A DNA stretch of 64,000 nt from Thalassospira alkalitolerans (GTDB lineage: Bacteria; Pseudomonadota; Alphaproteobacteria; Rhodospirillales; Thalassospiraceae), in contig NZ_JFKB01000001.1 of assembly GCF_002115745.1 (NCBI RefSeq), positions 372,001 to 436,000 of the forward strand, written 5' to 3'. The translations under genes and the position numbers were made by a program. The notes beneath the pieces were generated by a model, which ran no database searches, was not told the origin of the DNA, and saw nothing but the letters and a program-made list of their open reading frames with translations. This document shows positions 17,457-24,924 of the stretch, piece by piece (the stretch's first letter is position 1; each line of letters opens with the position of its first letter).

Positions 17457-18430
17457 CCGAGAATAGTCAACGCGACGACGACCACGACAGTATGCGCCCT
17501 CGCCTGGGCGGGGAGAATAGTCAGGATTCGGAAAGCGGATCACTGTGGGGCAATGTTGCGCAGGCATTGGGCCTGCGGCGCAAGGTCCGTAACGGCGAAG
17601 CATCGCTTTCTGATACGCTTGAAGAACTTGCCGAACGTAGCGGGGAAGACGACGAGCCGGTTTCGCTTCATGAACGGTCGCTTTTTGAAAACATCATCGC
17701 ATTGCGCGATATGACCGCCGAAGATGTTATGATCCCACATGCGGATATTGTCGCCGTCGAAAAAAGCATCACCCTTGATGAACTTGTCGAAGTGATGGTC
17801 AAAAAAGCCCATTCGCGCCTGCCGGTTTACGGTGAATCGCTCGATGAAATTGCTGGGATGGTCCATATCAAGGACGTGTTGGGCTGTGTTGCTGCGGGCA
17901 AGGAATTCCGTCTGAAGTCACTGTTGCGCCGGGTTTTGTTTGTGTCACCTGCGATCCGTGTTCTCGATCTTTTGTCGGAAATGCGCTTGTCGCGGACACA
18001 TATGGCGCTGGTGGTCGATGAATTTGGCGGCACTGATGGTCTGATTACAATCGAGGATCTGGTCGAGGAAATCGTTGGCGAAATCGATGACGAGCACGAC
18101 GTTGATCAGACCCCGAAACTGATCCGGCTTTCGGATGGTTGTTATATTGCCGATGCTCGTTACGAGGTTGAAGACCTTGAAGAAAAGCTCGGCTTTAGCT
18201 TGCTTGACGAGGATGAGGACGAAGATATCGATACCCTGGGTGGATTGGTCTTTTCGTTGGCCGGGCGTGTTCCGGCGCGCGGCGAACTAATCGAACATCC
18301 GACCGGTATCCAGTTCGAAGTTCTTGAGGCTGATCCGCGCCGAATCCGTCGTTTGCGTATTCATTTGGTCCGGACTGAACCAGCCGTGATCGGTGACGAA
18401 AGTTCCAAACAGGGATCTTCTGATGATTGA
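17453..18430 (+). CDS. corC: CBS-domain protein of the CorC/HlyC family
   Basis: This soluble protein has two CBS domains (about residues 80-200; RDMTAEDVMIPHADIVAVE begins the first) followed by a CorC/HlyC transporter-associated domain (GCYIADARYEVEDLEEKLGF onward). CorC is implicated in magnesium/cobalt efflux and, next to lnt and ybeY, is part of a conserved envelope/RNA cluster. There is no membrane region, unlike longer DUF21 relatives. It overlaps ybeY and lnt at its two ends. Confidence 0.9.
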   Translation: MTENSQRDDDHDSMRPRLGGENSQDSESGSLWGNVAQALGLRRKVRNGEASLSDTLEELAERSGEDDEPVSLHERSLFENIIALRDMTAEDVMIPHADIVAVEKSITLDELVEVMVKKAHSRLPVYGESLDEIAGMVHIKDVLGCVAAGKEFRLKSLLRRVLFVSPAIRVLDLLSEMRLSRTHMALVVDEFGGTDGLITIEDLVEEIVGEIDDEHDVDQTPKLIRLSDGCYIADARYEVEDLEEKLGFSLLDEDEDEDIDTLGGLVFSLAGRVPARGELIEHPTGIQFEVLEADPRRIRRLRIHLVRTEPAVIGDESSKQGSSDD

Positions 18431-20003
18431 TAGACTGGCGTCGTATCTGGCCGGCCTTTCAGGCTGGCGCAGGCGTTTTCTATGGCTGGTTTCGGGGGCG
18501 GTTGCGGTATTGGCGTTGCCGCCTTTCTTCTTTTTGCCTGTCTTGCCCGTGGCTTTTGCCCTGCTGTTGTGGTCGCTTGAAGGTGTTAAATGCAACAAGG
18601 GCGCACTTTCCGCCGGTTGGTGGTTTGGTACCGGGCATTTTGCCGCAGGATTTTATTGGATCAGTCATGCCTTTTTGGTTCAGCCGGAAGTTTATGGCTG
18701 GATGATCCCATTTGCCTTGCTGGGTCTTGGCGGGGGGCTGGCAATTTTTCCGATGGTTGCCGTCTGGGCAAGTTGGCGCCTGACGCACGGGATTATCGGT
18801 CGTGCGGTGATGCTGGCCACCCTTTGGGCGGTGGCGGAATTCCTGCGGGGGCATATTTTAACCGGATTCCCGTGGAATTTGCTGGCTCATGTCTGGGCGA
18901 TTGATCCGGCACCAATGCAGTTTGCCTCGGTGGTCGGGGTTTATGGGCTTTCGGTTGTTACCGGATTGTTTGCAATGTTACCGGCAACCGTGATTGCCGG
19001 GCGAGCAGGACGCATGACCGCAATTGCGGGGATTCTTATTGCAGTTTTGTTGTGGGGCGGCGGTGCGATTCGCCTTGCCATGGTTGGACCGCTAGATGCT
19101 GAAGCAACATTGGCCGATGATTTGCCAATTGTGCAGGTGGTACAACCCAATATTCCCCAGCGTGAAAAGTGGTTGCCGGAATTTCAGGATCAGCATTTTG
19201 CCAAGCTGTTACGCTTATCGCGCCGGCCGGGGGATATGGATCCTGCCCGAAAACGCATTGTGATCTGGCCGGAAACGGCGGCGACATTTTTTGTCGAAGC
19301 ACAACCGGTGCGCCGATTGCAGATGGCATCGATTTTGGGACCGGATGATATCCTGATCACCGGTGCGCCAAGGACCTATCCACGAGATACCGATGAATTC
19401 AAGGTCTGGAACGCTGTTCAGGTTCTGGACGCTAGTGGTAAGATCATAGCAAGCTTTGACAAGTTTCATCTGGTGCCATTTGGTGAATATGTCCCGTTCC
19501 GTGACTGGATATCCCTTCCCAAATTGACCGCAGGTCGGACTGATTTTTCCTTTGGCGACGGTCCTAAAACGCTTGATGTCGGGAACATACCAAGCTTTTC
19601 ACCGTTGATTTGTTATGAAGTGATTTTTCCGGGTGCGGTGATTGATGACGCACATCAGCCGGACTGGTTGTTAAATATCACCAATGATGGATGGTTTGGC
19701 AAAAGTGCCGGCCCCTATCAGCATTTGGCCGCGGCAAGATTTCGGAGCATCGAGGAAGGACGCCCGATGGTCCGTGCGGCCTATACTGGCGTATCGGCAA
19801 TGTACGATCCTTATGGGCGGGTGTTGGCTACACTCCCCTTAAGTGGAGAGGGAGTCCTAATTCACCCCCTTTCGGAGGTGTACAACCATACCACAGTATA
19901 TTATTTGTGGCGTGATATTCTATTTTACGGTATTGTAGCCTTCTTGGCCGTTCTCGTTTTGGGGTATAGTAGGTTTTTCAAATCCCTTAAAGCGGCTGTG
20001 TGA
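18423..20003 (+). CDS. lnt: Apolipoprotein N-acyltransferase Lnt
   Basis: Lnt adds the third acyl chain to the N-terminal Cys of lipoproteins in the inner membrane. The N-terminal part has several transmembrane helices (residues ~15-210); the C-terminal part is a carbon-nitrogen hydrolase domain with the catalytic Glu (IWPETAA), Lys (FDKFHLVPFGEYVPF) and Cys (SPLICYEVIFPG) all present. I chose the ATG at 18423 (526 aa), overlapping corC by eight bases. One lipoprotein client is likely the CHAP protein encoded at 54.8 kb. Confidence 0.95.
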   Translation: MIDRLASYLAGLSGWRRRFLWLVSGAVAVLALPPFFFLPVLPVAFALLLWSLEGVKCNKGALSAGWWFGTGHFAAGFYWISHAFLVQPEVYGWMIPFALLGLGGGLAIFPMVAVWASWRLTHGIIGRAVMLATLWAVAEFLRGHILTGFPWNLLAHVWAIDPAPMQFASVVGVYGLSVVTGLFAMLPATVIAGRAGRMTAIAGILIAVLLWGGGAIRLAMVGPLDAEATLADDLPIVQVVQPNIPQREKWLPEFQDQHFAKLLRLSRRPGDMDPARKRIVIWPETAATFFVEAQPVRRLQMASILGPDDILITGAPRTYPRDTDEFKVWNAVQVLDASGKIIASFDKFHLVPFGEYVPFRDWISLPKLTAGRTDFSFGDGPKTLDVGNIPSFSPLICYEVIFPGAVIDDAHQPDWLLNITNDGWFGKSAGPYQHLAAARFRSIEEGRPMVRAAYTGVSAMYDPYGRVLATLPLSGEGVLIHPLSEVYNHTTVYYLWRDILFYGIVAFLAVLVLGYSRFFKSLKAAV

Positions 20004-20078
20004 AGCACCAAACCGCTCACTGATTGTCCCATCAACAAAAAGAGCGGGTAGGTCGGAGTGAGAGAAGGACAACACAAA

Positions 20079-20573
20079 ATGTCGCCTAAGGATGAAAGCA
20101 CGATGGTAAAAAATACCCGTGGTAGAGGTCGAGGCCGGACCGCCAATGGTAAGCCGAACCCTGTTGATATTCACGTTGGCGCACGTATTCGCCTGCGCCG
20201 TACCCTTTTGGGTATGAGCCAGGAAAAGCTTGGCGAGGCTATTGGTCTGACCTTTCAGCAGGTTCAGAAATATGAGCGCGGCGCAAACCGTGTAGGCGCA
20301 TCGCGTCTGTATGATTTGGCACGTGTTTTGGAAGTGCCGGTTTCGTTCTTCTTTGACGATATGCCGGACGAGATTTCATCGAAATCCGTTCATGAACGCC
20401 GCGAAATGTCGGAAAGCCCGGATCCGTTCGATAATGATCCGATGAACCGTCGCGAAACACTTGAACTGGTGCGTGCTTATTATCGGATCACTGATCCGAC
20501 CCAGCGTAAACGTGTTTTCGAATTGGTTAAATCGATGGGCATTATTGTTGCTAATGCCGAAGGCACTAAATAG
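20079..20573 (+). CDS. XRE-family transcriptional regulator
   Basis: This is a Cro/C1-type helix-turn-helix protein with the family core GARIRLRRTLLGMSQEKLGEAIGLTFQQVQKYERGANRVGASRL followed by a short acidic C-terminal region. It closely resembles a regulator conserved next to metK in Rhodospirillales and Rhizobiales. A basic Gly/Arg-rich tail (NTRGRGRGRT) precedes the HTH. Possible starts are GTG 20058, ATG 20079 and ATG 20103; AAGGA is placed about equally for the first ATG, which I use. The target genes are unknown. Confidence 0.85.
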   Translation: MSPKDESTMVKNTRGRGRGRTANGKPNPVDIHVGARIRLRRTLLGMSQEKLGEAIGLTFQQVQKYERGANRVGASRLYDLARVLEVPVSFFFDDMPDEISSKSVHERREMSESPDPFDNDPMNRRETLELVRAYYRITDPTQRKRVFELVKSMGIIVANAEGTK

Positions 20574-20596
20574 AAAGCCTTTTGATTTATAATGTT

Positions 20597-20636
20597 AAAA
20601 AGCGCATCTGTGACCTTGGGCCGGGTGCGCTTTTTT
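20597..20636 (+). terminator. Rho-independent terminator after the XRE gene
   Basis: AAAAAGCGCA at 20597-20606 pairs with TGCGCTTTTT starting at 20626, followed by a run of six T. It closes the upstream transcription unit before the metK leader. Confidence 0.8.
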
Positions 20637-20759
20637 CATTTTTAGCGCTAATTGGTGGTTGAAATGCACTTGGCGCGTTACGTTTATGCGTCGATCTTTC
20701 TTGACCCCCAAATGTCATTGGGGCAAAACCTCTGTTCGGGTGATATGCTCGTAAGGATA

Positions 20760-20808
20760 CGTGGACGGATTTGGACCGCTTGCCACCACGCAAAAAAAGG
20801 CTAAGTGG
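20760..20808 (+). ncRNA. Candidate SAM-II-like riboswitch aptamer upstream of metK
   Basis: The RNA can form an H-type pseudoknot. P1 is CGTGG (20760-20764) with CCACG (20786-20790). P2 is CTTGCC (20779-20784) with GGC-T-AAG (20799-20805), leaving a single bulged U at 20802. The loop carries ATTT...ACCG and the linker is A-rich (20792-20798). SAM-II aptamers have the same layout: a loop with AUUUAACCG...UUGC pairing to GCUAA with a bulged U that contacts SAM, and A-rich sequence over the UUU. Placement before metK, which makes SAM, fits feedback control. Class assignment (SAM-II or the related SAM-V) was made by eye. Confidence 0.68.
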
Positions 20809-20813
20809 GCGCA

Positions 20814-20875
20814 ATTGATGCAGGCTTGCATCGATGCCCTCCGGTCCAGTTTTTGGAACTCCTTTTTCACCGGAG
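20814..20875 (+). promoter_or_regulatory. metK leader expression platform: SD-sequestering stem
   Basis: A 9-bp hairpin (20814-20822 with 20827-20835, loop GGCT) is followed by CTCCGGT (20839-20845), which pairs perfectly with ACCGGAG (20869-20875). The latter includes GGAG of the metK ribosome-binding site, ten bases before the ATG. TGGACCG inside the aptamer loop (20772-20778) is complementary to CGGTCCA (20842-20848), so the aptamer loop and the SD compete for the same strand. I infer that SAM binding frees CTCCGGT to hide the SD, turning translation off. Confidence 0.6.
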
Positions 20876-20884
20876 AAGGTTTGA

Positions 20885-22057
20885 ATGTCTCTTTCCGAAT
20901 ATCTTTTTACCAGCGAATCCGTTTCTGAAGGTCATCCAGACAAGGTTTGTGACCGCATTTCCGATTCTATCGTTGACGCATTTTTGGCGGCCGACGAAGA
21001 TTCACGTGTTGCTGTCGAAACCCTTGCCACCACCAACCGCGTGGTTTTGGCTGGCGAAGTACGCGGTCCAGAAAGCGTTTCCAAGGATGTCATGATCGAA
21101 AAAGCGCGCGAAGCTATTCGTGCCATCGGTTATGAACAGGAAGGTTTCCATTGGAAAACTGCCGAAGTCGAATGCCACGTTCACGAGCAATCGGCGGACA
21201 TCGCCCAGGGTGTTGATTCTGCCGGCGAAAAAGACCTAGGTGCTGGCGATCAAGGCATCATGTTTGGGTATGCCTGCAACGAGACGGACGAGCTGATGCC
21301 AGCACCGATTCAGTTCTCGCATCGCATCCTGCGCAAAATGGCCGAAGATCGTCATTCTGGTAAATCTGCCGAATTCGGCCCGGATGCAAAAAGTCAGGTT
21401 ACGCTTCGTTATGTTGATGGCAAGCCGGTTGGCGCGACCTCGGTCGTGGTATCCACCCAGCATGCTGATGGCCTGAGCCAGGCTGACGTTCGTTCGCTTG
21501 TACTGCCGTATGTCGAAGCGGTTCTGCCAGAAGGTTGGATGCCGTCGGAAGACGAGATCTATATTAACCCGACGGGCCGTTTTGTTATTGGTGGTCCCGA
21601 TGGTGATGCGGGCCTGACGGGTCGTAAGATCATTGTTGATACCTATGGTGGTGCTGCACCACATGGTGGCGGTGCGTTTTCAGGTAAAGACCCGACCAAG
21701 GTTGACCGTTCGGCGGCCTATGCCGCGCGTTACCTTGCGAAAAACGTTGTTGCGGCCGGTCTTGCCGAACGCTGCACCATTCAGGTTGCCTATGCGATCG
21801 GTATTTCCAAGCCGCTAGCACTTTATGTGAACAATCACGGTACGGGCAATGTGGATGAAATCAAGCTGGGCAGTGTTCTACGTCAGTTGATGGATCTTAG
21901 CCCGCATGGCATCCGCGAACATCTTTCGCTTTGCCGTCCGATTTATGTCCCGACTTCTGCCTATGGCCATTTCGGCCGCAAGGCAGAGGAAGACGGTCGT
22001 TTCTCGTGGGAACGTACCGACCTGACAGGTGAATTGAAATCGGCATTCGGTGCCTGA
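20885..22057 (+). CDS. metK: S-adenosylmethionine synthetase
   Basis: MetK makes SAM from methionine and ATP. The N-terminus [21 protein letters not shown] contains the conserved metal/methionine-site residues, and [16 protein letters not shown] and [19 protein letters not shown] are the two PROSITE-type signatures. Length 390 aa is normal. It is preceded by an unusually long structured leader (20637-20884) proposed here as a SAM-II-like riboswitch. A strong terminator follows, so it is probably monocistronic. Confidence 0.97.
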   Translation: MSLSEYLFTSESVSEGHPDKVCDRISDSIVDAFLAADEDSRVAVETLATTNRVVLAGEVRGPESVSKDVMIEKAREAIRAIGYEQEGFHWKTAEVECHVHEQSADIAQGVDSAGEKDLGAGDQGIMFGYACNETDELMPAPIQFSHRILRKMAEDRHSGKSAEFGPDAKSQVTLRYVDGKPVGATSVVVSTQHADGLSQADVRSLVLPYVEAVLPEGWMPSEDEIYINPTGRFVIGGPDGDAGLTGRKIIVDTYGGAAPHGGGAFSGKDPTKVDRSAAYAARYLAKNVVAAGLAERCTIQVAYAIGISKPLALYVNNHGTGNVDEIKLGSVLRQLMDLSPHGIREHLSLCRPIYVPTSAYGHFGRKAEEDGRFSWERTDLTGELKSAFGA

Positions 22058-22110
22058 TTGGCAGCAATGTCAAAGCGCAATTTGCGAAAAACGCGTGACA
22101 TGATATGACG

Positions 22111-22153
22111 CGGGCGGCCCTGATTGGAATTTGGGGCCGCCCGTTTGATTTTT
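22111..22153 (+). terminator. Rho-independent terminator after metK
   Basis: CGGGCGGCCC at 22111-22120 pairs with GGGCCGCCCG at 22134-22143, then TTTGATTTTT. The 10-bp GC stem with T-tract is a clear intrinsic terminator. Confidence 0.88.
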
Positions 22154-22208
22154 AAGCCTTTTGATTAAGGGCTTGATCCTGATTTCCCTAATTCTGACAG
22201 ATAAGACA

Positions 22209-22925
22209 ATGCGCAATAGTAACCGTCCGATTCCTACCCCTGATCGCCCGAATTTCTATGGCCGTCGTGGCAGCCGCCCGCTTAAGGATTCGCGGCGCGC
22301 ACTAGTTGACGCGTTATTGCCAAAAATCGGGATCACCTATCCTGAACAGGCTGGCGTTGTTCCGCATGATTATTTTGATTTTACGCCCGATCAGCTGTGG
22401 CTTGAAATCGGATTTGGGGGGGGCGAACATTTAGCTGGTCAGGCGCAAGCCAATCCGCAGACCGGCATTATCGGGGCGGAACCGTTCATGGACGGGGTTG
22501 GCAGCCTGCTGCGGCATATTGACGAGCGCGGCCTGACCAATGTTCGGGTGATTGCCGACGATTCCCGGCCATTGCTGTATAAATTGGTCGATGCCTGCTT
22601 TGACCGGGCGTTCTTGCTGTTTCCTGATCCCTGGCCGAAAAAACGTCATGCCGAACGTCGTTTTATCGGGCCCAAGAACTTGGCCCTTTTGGCGCGTCTT
22701 TTGAAAGACGGCGCCGAGTTCCGGGTTGCCAGTGATGATATGCAATATATTTCCTGGACCTTGCAACATTTGCATAATCATCCTGATTTCGAATGGCTTG
22801 CCGAAAGTCCGGAAGACTGGCGCAATCCGCCGGAAGATTGGGTTAAAACCCGATACGAGCAAAAGGCGTTGCGTCAGGGCAAGAAATGCAACTATTTGCG
22901 GTTCCGTCGAAAGCATCGTGATTAG
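22209..22925 (+). CDS. trmB: tRNA (guanine-N7-)-methyltransferase TrmB
   Basis: TrmB methylates G46 of tRNA using SAM. The class I methyltransferase core is seen in LWLEIGFGGGEHLAGQA and the family-specific FPDPWPKKRHAERRF motif is intact. I chose the ATG at 22209 (238 aa); a TTG at 22161 lies within the metK terminator region and is unlikely. The basic C-terminal tail (YLRFRRKHRD) is normal. It is a SAM user directly downstream of the SAM-producing gene. Confidence 0.93.
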   Translation: MRNSNRPIPTPDRPNFYGRRGSRPLKDSRRALVDALLPKIGITYPEQAGVVPHDYFDFTPDQLWLEIGFGGGEHLAGQAQANPQTGIIGAEPFMDGVGSLLRHIDERGLTNVRVIADDSRPLLYKLVDACFDRAFLLFPDPWPKKRHAERRFIGPKNLALLARLLKDGAEFRVASDDMQYISWTLQHLHNHPDFEWLAESPEDWRNPPEDWVKTRYEQKALRQGKKCNYLRFRRKHRD

Positions 22926-22960
22926 GGTTCTGATCCTAAGACACCATCTTAAAAAATATG

Positions 22961-22998
22961 CCCGCTCGGCAAGGGAAACCTTGGCGGGCGGGTTTTTT
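22961..22998 (+). terminator. Rho-independent terminator after trmB
   Basis: CCCGCTCGGCAAGG (22961-22974) pairs with CCTTGGCGGGCGGG (22979-22992) around a GAAA loop, with minor mismatch, followed by TTTTTT. It insulates the heme locus from the housekeeping block. Confidence 0.88.
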
Positions 22999-23033
22999 GT
23001 TGTGGCAAAGGATTGTGCCTTTATTTCAATGTG

Positions 23034-23066
23034 TTGAAATTATAATTGCGAATGATTGTCATGTGC
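23034..23066 (+). promoter_or_regulatory. Predicted iron-regulated promoter of the sigma-factor gene
   Basis: A possible -35 TTGAAA is at 23034-23039, and GAATGATTGTCAT (23050-23062) resembles a half-conserved Fur box overlapping the expected -10. It precedes the ECF sigma gene by about 100 bases. The match is by eye and moderate. Confidence 0.45.
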
Positions 23067-23162
23067 GATATGTATGGTATTCCTCTGATGACATCGCCGT
23101 AAACAGCCTTTGCCAAATATCTGGTAGGGAAAGTTTAATCGGCAATTTCAAAGGTTCGATCC

Positions 23163-23672
23163 GTGACGCAATGGGATGTCAACACACTGTTCCGAACTTA
23201 TCGTTCCCGACTGCTTCATTATGTGCAGCGGCGGAAATTATCATGGCATTTGGCCGACGATATTGTGCAGGATACTTTTTTACGTGTCGTTACCACACCG
23301 TCCCTGCCCGATCAGCAGTTTGCCCAGTCCTATTTGTATCGGACGGCACAGAATCTTGTGATCGATCATTTCCGGCGTGAGCGGATACTGACCTTTGTTC
23401 AGGACCCGGACAAGGTGTTTGAGGTCGTCGCCGATGATGCCCCATCACCGGAACAGATTGCATGGTCGCGTCAGGAATTGCGCCGTTTGCAGGTATCGCT
23501 GAATGCCTTGCCAAAAAACTTGCGCGACGTCTTTGTTCTTGCCCGGTTGGAAGGAAAAACCTATGGCGAGATTGGGGTTGAGCTGGGTATTCCGACGCAA
23601 ACCGCTTTTAGCCGCATGGTCCGCGCCTTAAGCTTGGTTAAGGATGCGATGGAAAAATTCGAAAAAAAGTAA
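23163..23672 (+). CDS. hasI: ECF sigma factor, FecI/HasI type
   Basis: This 169 aa extracytoplasmic-function sigma factor contains region 2 (LADDIVQDTFLRVV, residues ~32-45, and YLYRTAQNLVIDHFRRER) and region 4 (LRDVFVLARLEGKTYGEIGVELGI, near 125-148). FecI-type factors are released when a TonB receptor binds its ligand, and then transcribe the receptor operon. It starts at GTG 23163 and is followed by a FecR-like gene, the receptor and the hemophore. The name hasI is inferred from context. Confidence 0.88.
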   Translation: MTQWDVNTLFRTYRSRLLHYVQRRKLSWHLADDIVQDTFLRVVTTPSLPDQQFAQSYLYRTAQNLVIDHFRRERILTFVQDPDKVFEVVADDAPSPEQIAWSRQELRRLQVSLNALPKNLRDVFVLARLEGKTYGEIGVELGIPTQTAFSRMVRALSLVKDAMEKFEKK

Positions 23673-23803
23673 CCGATGGATCAGAAATCGTGTGCTCCGG
23701 ATCGTTAAAGTAACCGGAGCCTTTGGGCGTGGAAGGCCACAGGATATCTGATCACGACCACATCAGCACACCATCAGAGCACGGCGACCGGAACCCAGTA
23801 TTT

Positions 23804-24730
23804 ATGACCATGACAGGTGAGCATCATATTACAACCCTGCCCGACACTGTGTCCGAGCAGGCGGTCTATTGGTTCGCCCTGTTACTTGATGGTAGCGAAA
23901 CCGAGGAAGACCGCCGGGCTTTTGCACGCTGGATTGATGCCAGCCCGGCGCATCTTGATGCCTTTCACCAGGTCGAACGTCTTTGGAGTGGCAGCACCAC
24001 TCTTGATCTCTCACAAAGTACCAAAGTTGGGCGGCGCGCATTCATGGCCGGAACGGCTGCGGCTGCGGTGATCAGTGCGGGCTGGGCATTTGCCCCGCGC
24101 CATCCATTTGCCGATGTGCGGACTGTAACCGGTGAACGGGGTGCGTTTTCCCTGCCGGGTGGTGTAAAGGCTGAATTGGCAAGTGATACGGTCATGTCCT
24201 ATGTCACACGTCAGGGTATAAATGGTGTCGAATTGCATCGTGGTGAGGCTTGGTTTGACCATTCTGCCACACAGCAGGCCTTTTTCGTGGCGGCTGCCAA
24301 TGGGGCAAGCTGGTCGCGTGGCGGGCGACTTGATGTCGCGGTCTATGACGATGAAGTCACGGTGATTGCCGAACAGAATCCGTTGATGGTGCGGATTGAT
24401 GACCGGGAAGTTTCGTTGCCTGCGGGCAATGCAATGCGTTATCGCGGGGCAAAGATCGGACGGCCCTATGGCGTGGATCTTTCGACGGAACTTGCCTGGC
24501 GCAATGGACAGCTTGTGTTCATGGGGCGTCCTTTGGAAGACGTGGTCCGTGTGCTGCAACGTTGGCAAAACAGCAAGATCATGATTATTGGCGAAGAGCT
24601 AAAATCACGTCCGGTTACCCTTGTGGTCGATCTTGATCGGTCAAAGGATGTTTTGCCGGTTCTGGCAAATGTTATGTCAATCAATGTGCATCATTTTACC
24701 GACTATCTGACCGTTTTACGGGCGGCCTGA
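23804..24730 (+). CDS. hasS: FecR-family anti-sigma regulator, HasS type, with Tat-like motif
   Basis: This transmembrane regulator has a cytoplasmic FecR N-terminal domain (SEQAVYWFALLLDGSETEEDRRAFARWI) that should bind the sigma factor, a single membrane segment near residues 75-100, and a periplasmic FecR domain (VRTVTGERGAFSLPGGVKAELASDT) that contacts the receptor's signalling domain. GRRAFMAG just before the membrane segment is a twin-arginine type motif; E. coli FecR is known to use the Tat system. I start at ATG 23804 (308 aa); the frame is open to 23723 but that part does not look conserved. Confidence 0.85.
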   Translation: MTMTGEHHITTLPDTVSEQAVYWFALLLDGSETEEDRRAFARWIDASPAHLDAFHQVERLWSGSTTLDLSQSTKVGRRAFMAGTAAAAVISAGWAFAPRHPFADVRTVTGERGAFSLPGGVKAELASDTVMSYVTRQGINGVELHRGEAWFDHSATQQAFFVAAANGASWSRGGRLDVAVYDDEVTVIAEQNPLMVRIDDREVSLPAGNAMRYRGAKIGRPYGVDLSTELAWRNGQLVFMGRPLEDVVRVLQRWQNSKIMIIGEELKSRPVTLVVDLDRSKDVLPVLANVMSINVHHFTDYLTVLRAA

Positions 24731-24788
24731 AATAGTTCCACGACATGAATAAACTGCCGAATCAAGGTCATTTGACAGTCTGTATTTC

Positions 24789-24811
24789 ATGATAATGACA
24801 ATTAATATCAT
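24789..24811. promoter_or_regulatory. Fur-box-like palindrome upstream of the heme receptor gene
   Basis: The 23-base site begins ATGATAATGAC and ends TAATATCAT, with ATGAT/ATCAT ends in inverted symmetry and the repeated GATAAT core of Fur boxes. It lies about 115 bases upstream of the receptor start, in an A/T-rich promoter region. It suggests direct iron control in addition to the sigma factor. Confidence 0.65.
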
Positions 24812-24924
24812 AAAAATTCATTATATTTCAGATATCTGTATTTGCGCCTCGTCTGACTGAGTAACAATATAGCGAATGCGACGTAATCTCATAATTGCAT
24901 TCGTGGCTCAGGAGATAAAAAAGA

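Noticed and set aside
20760-20884. SAM/SAH (RF01727) riboswitch, known upstream of metK in Rhodobacterales
   Set aside because: That class is a short element ending at the SD; here the aptamer-like part is about 70 bases upstream and resembles SAM-II more closely. Both should be tested.
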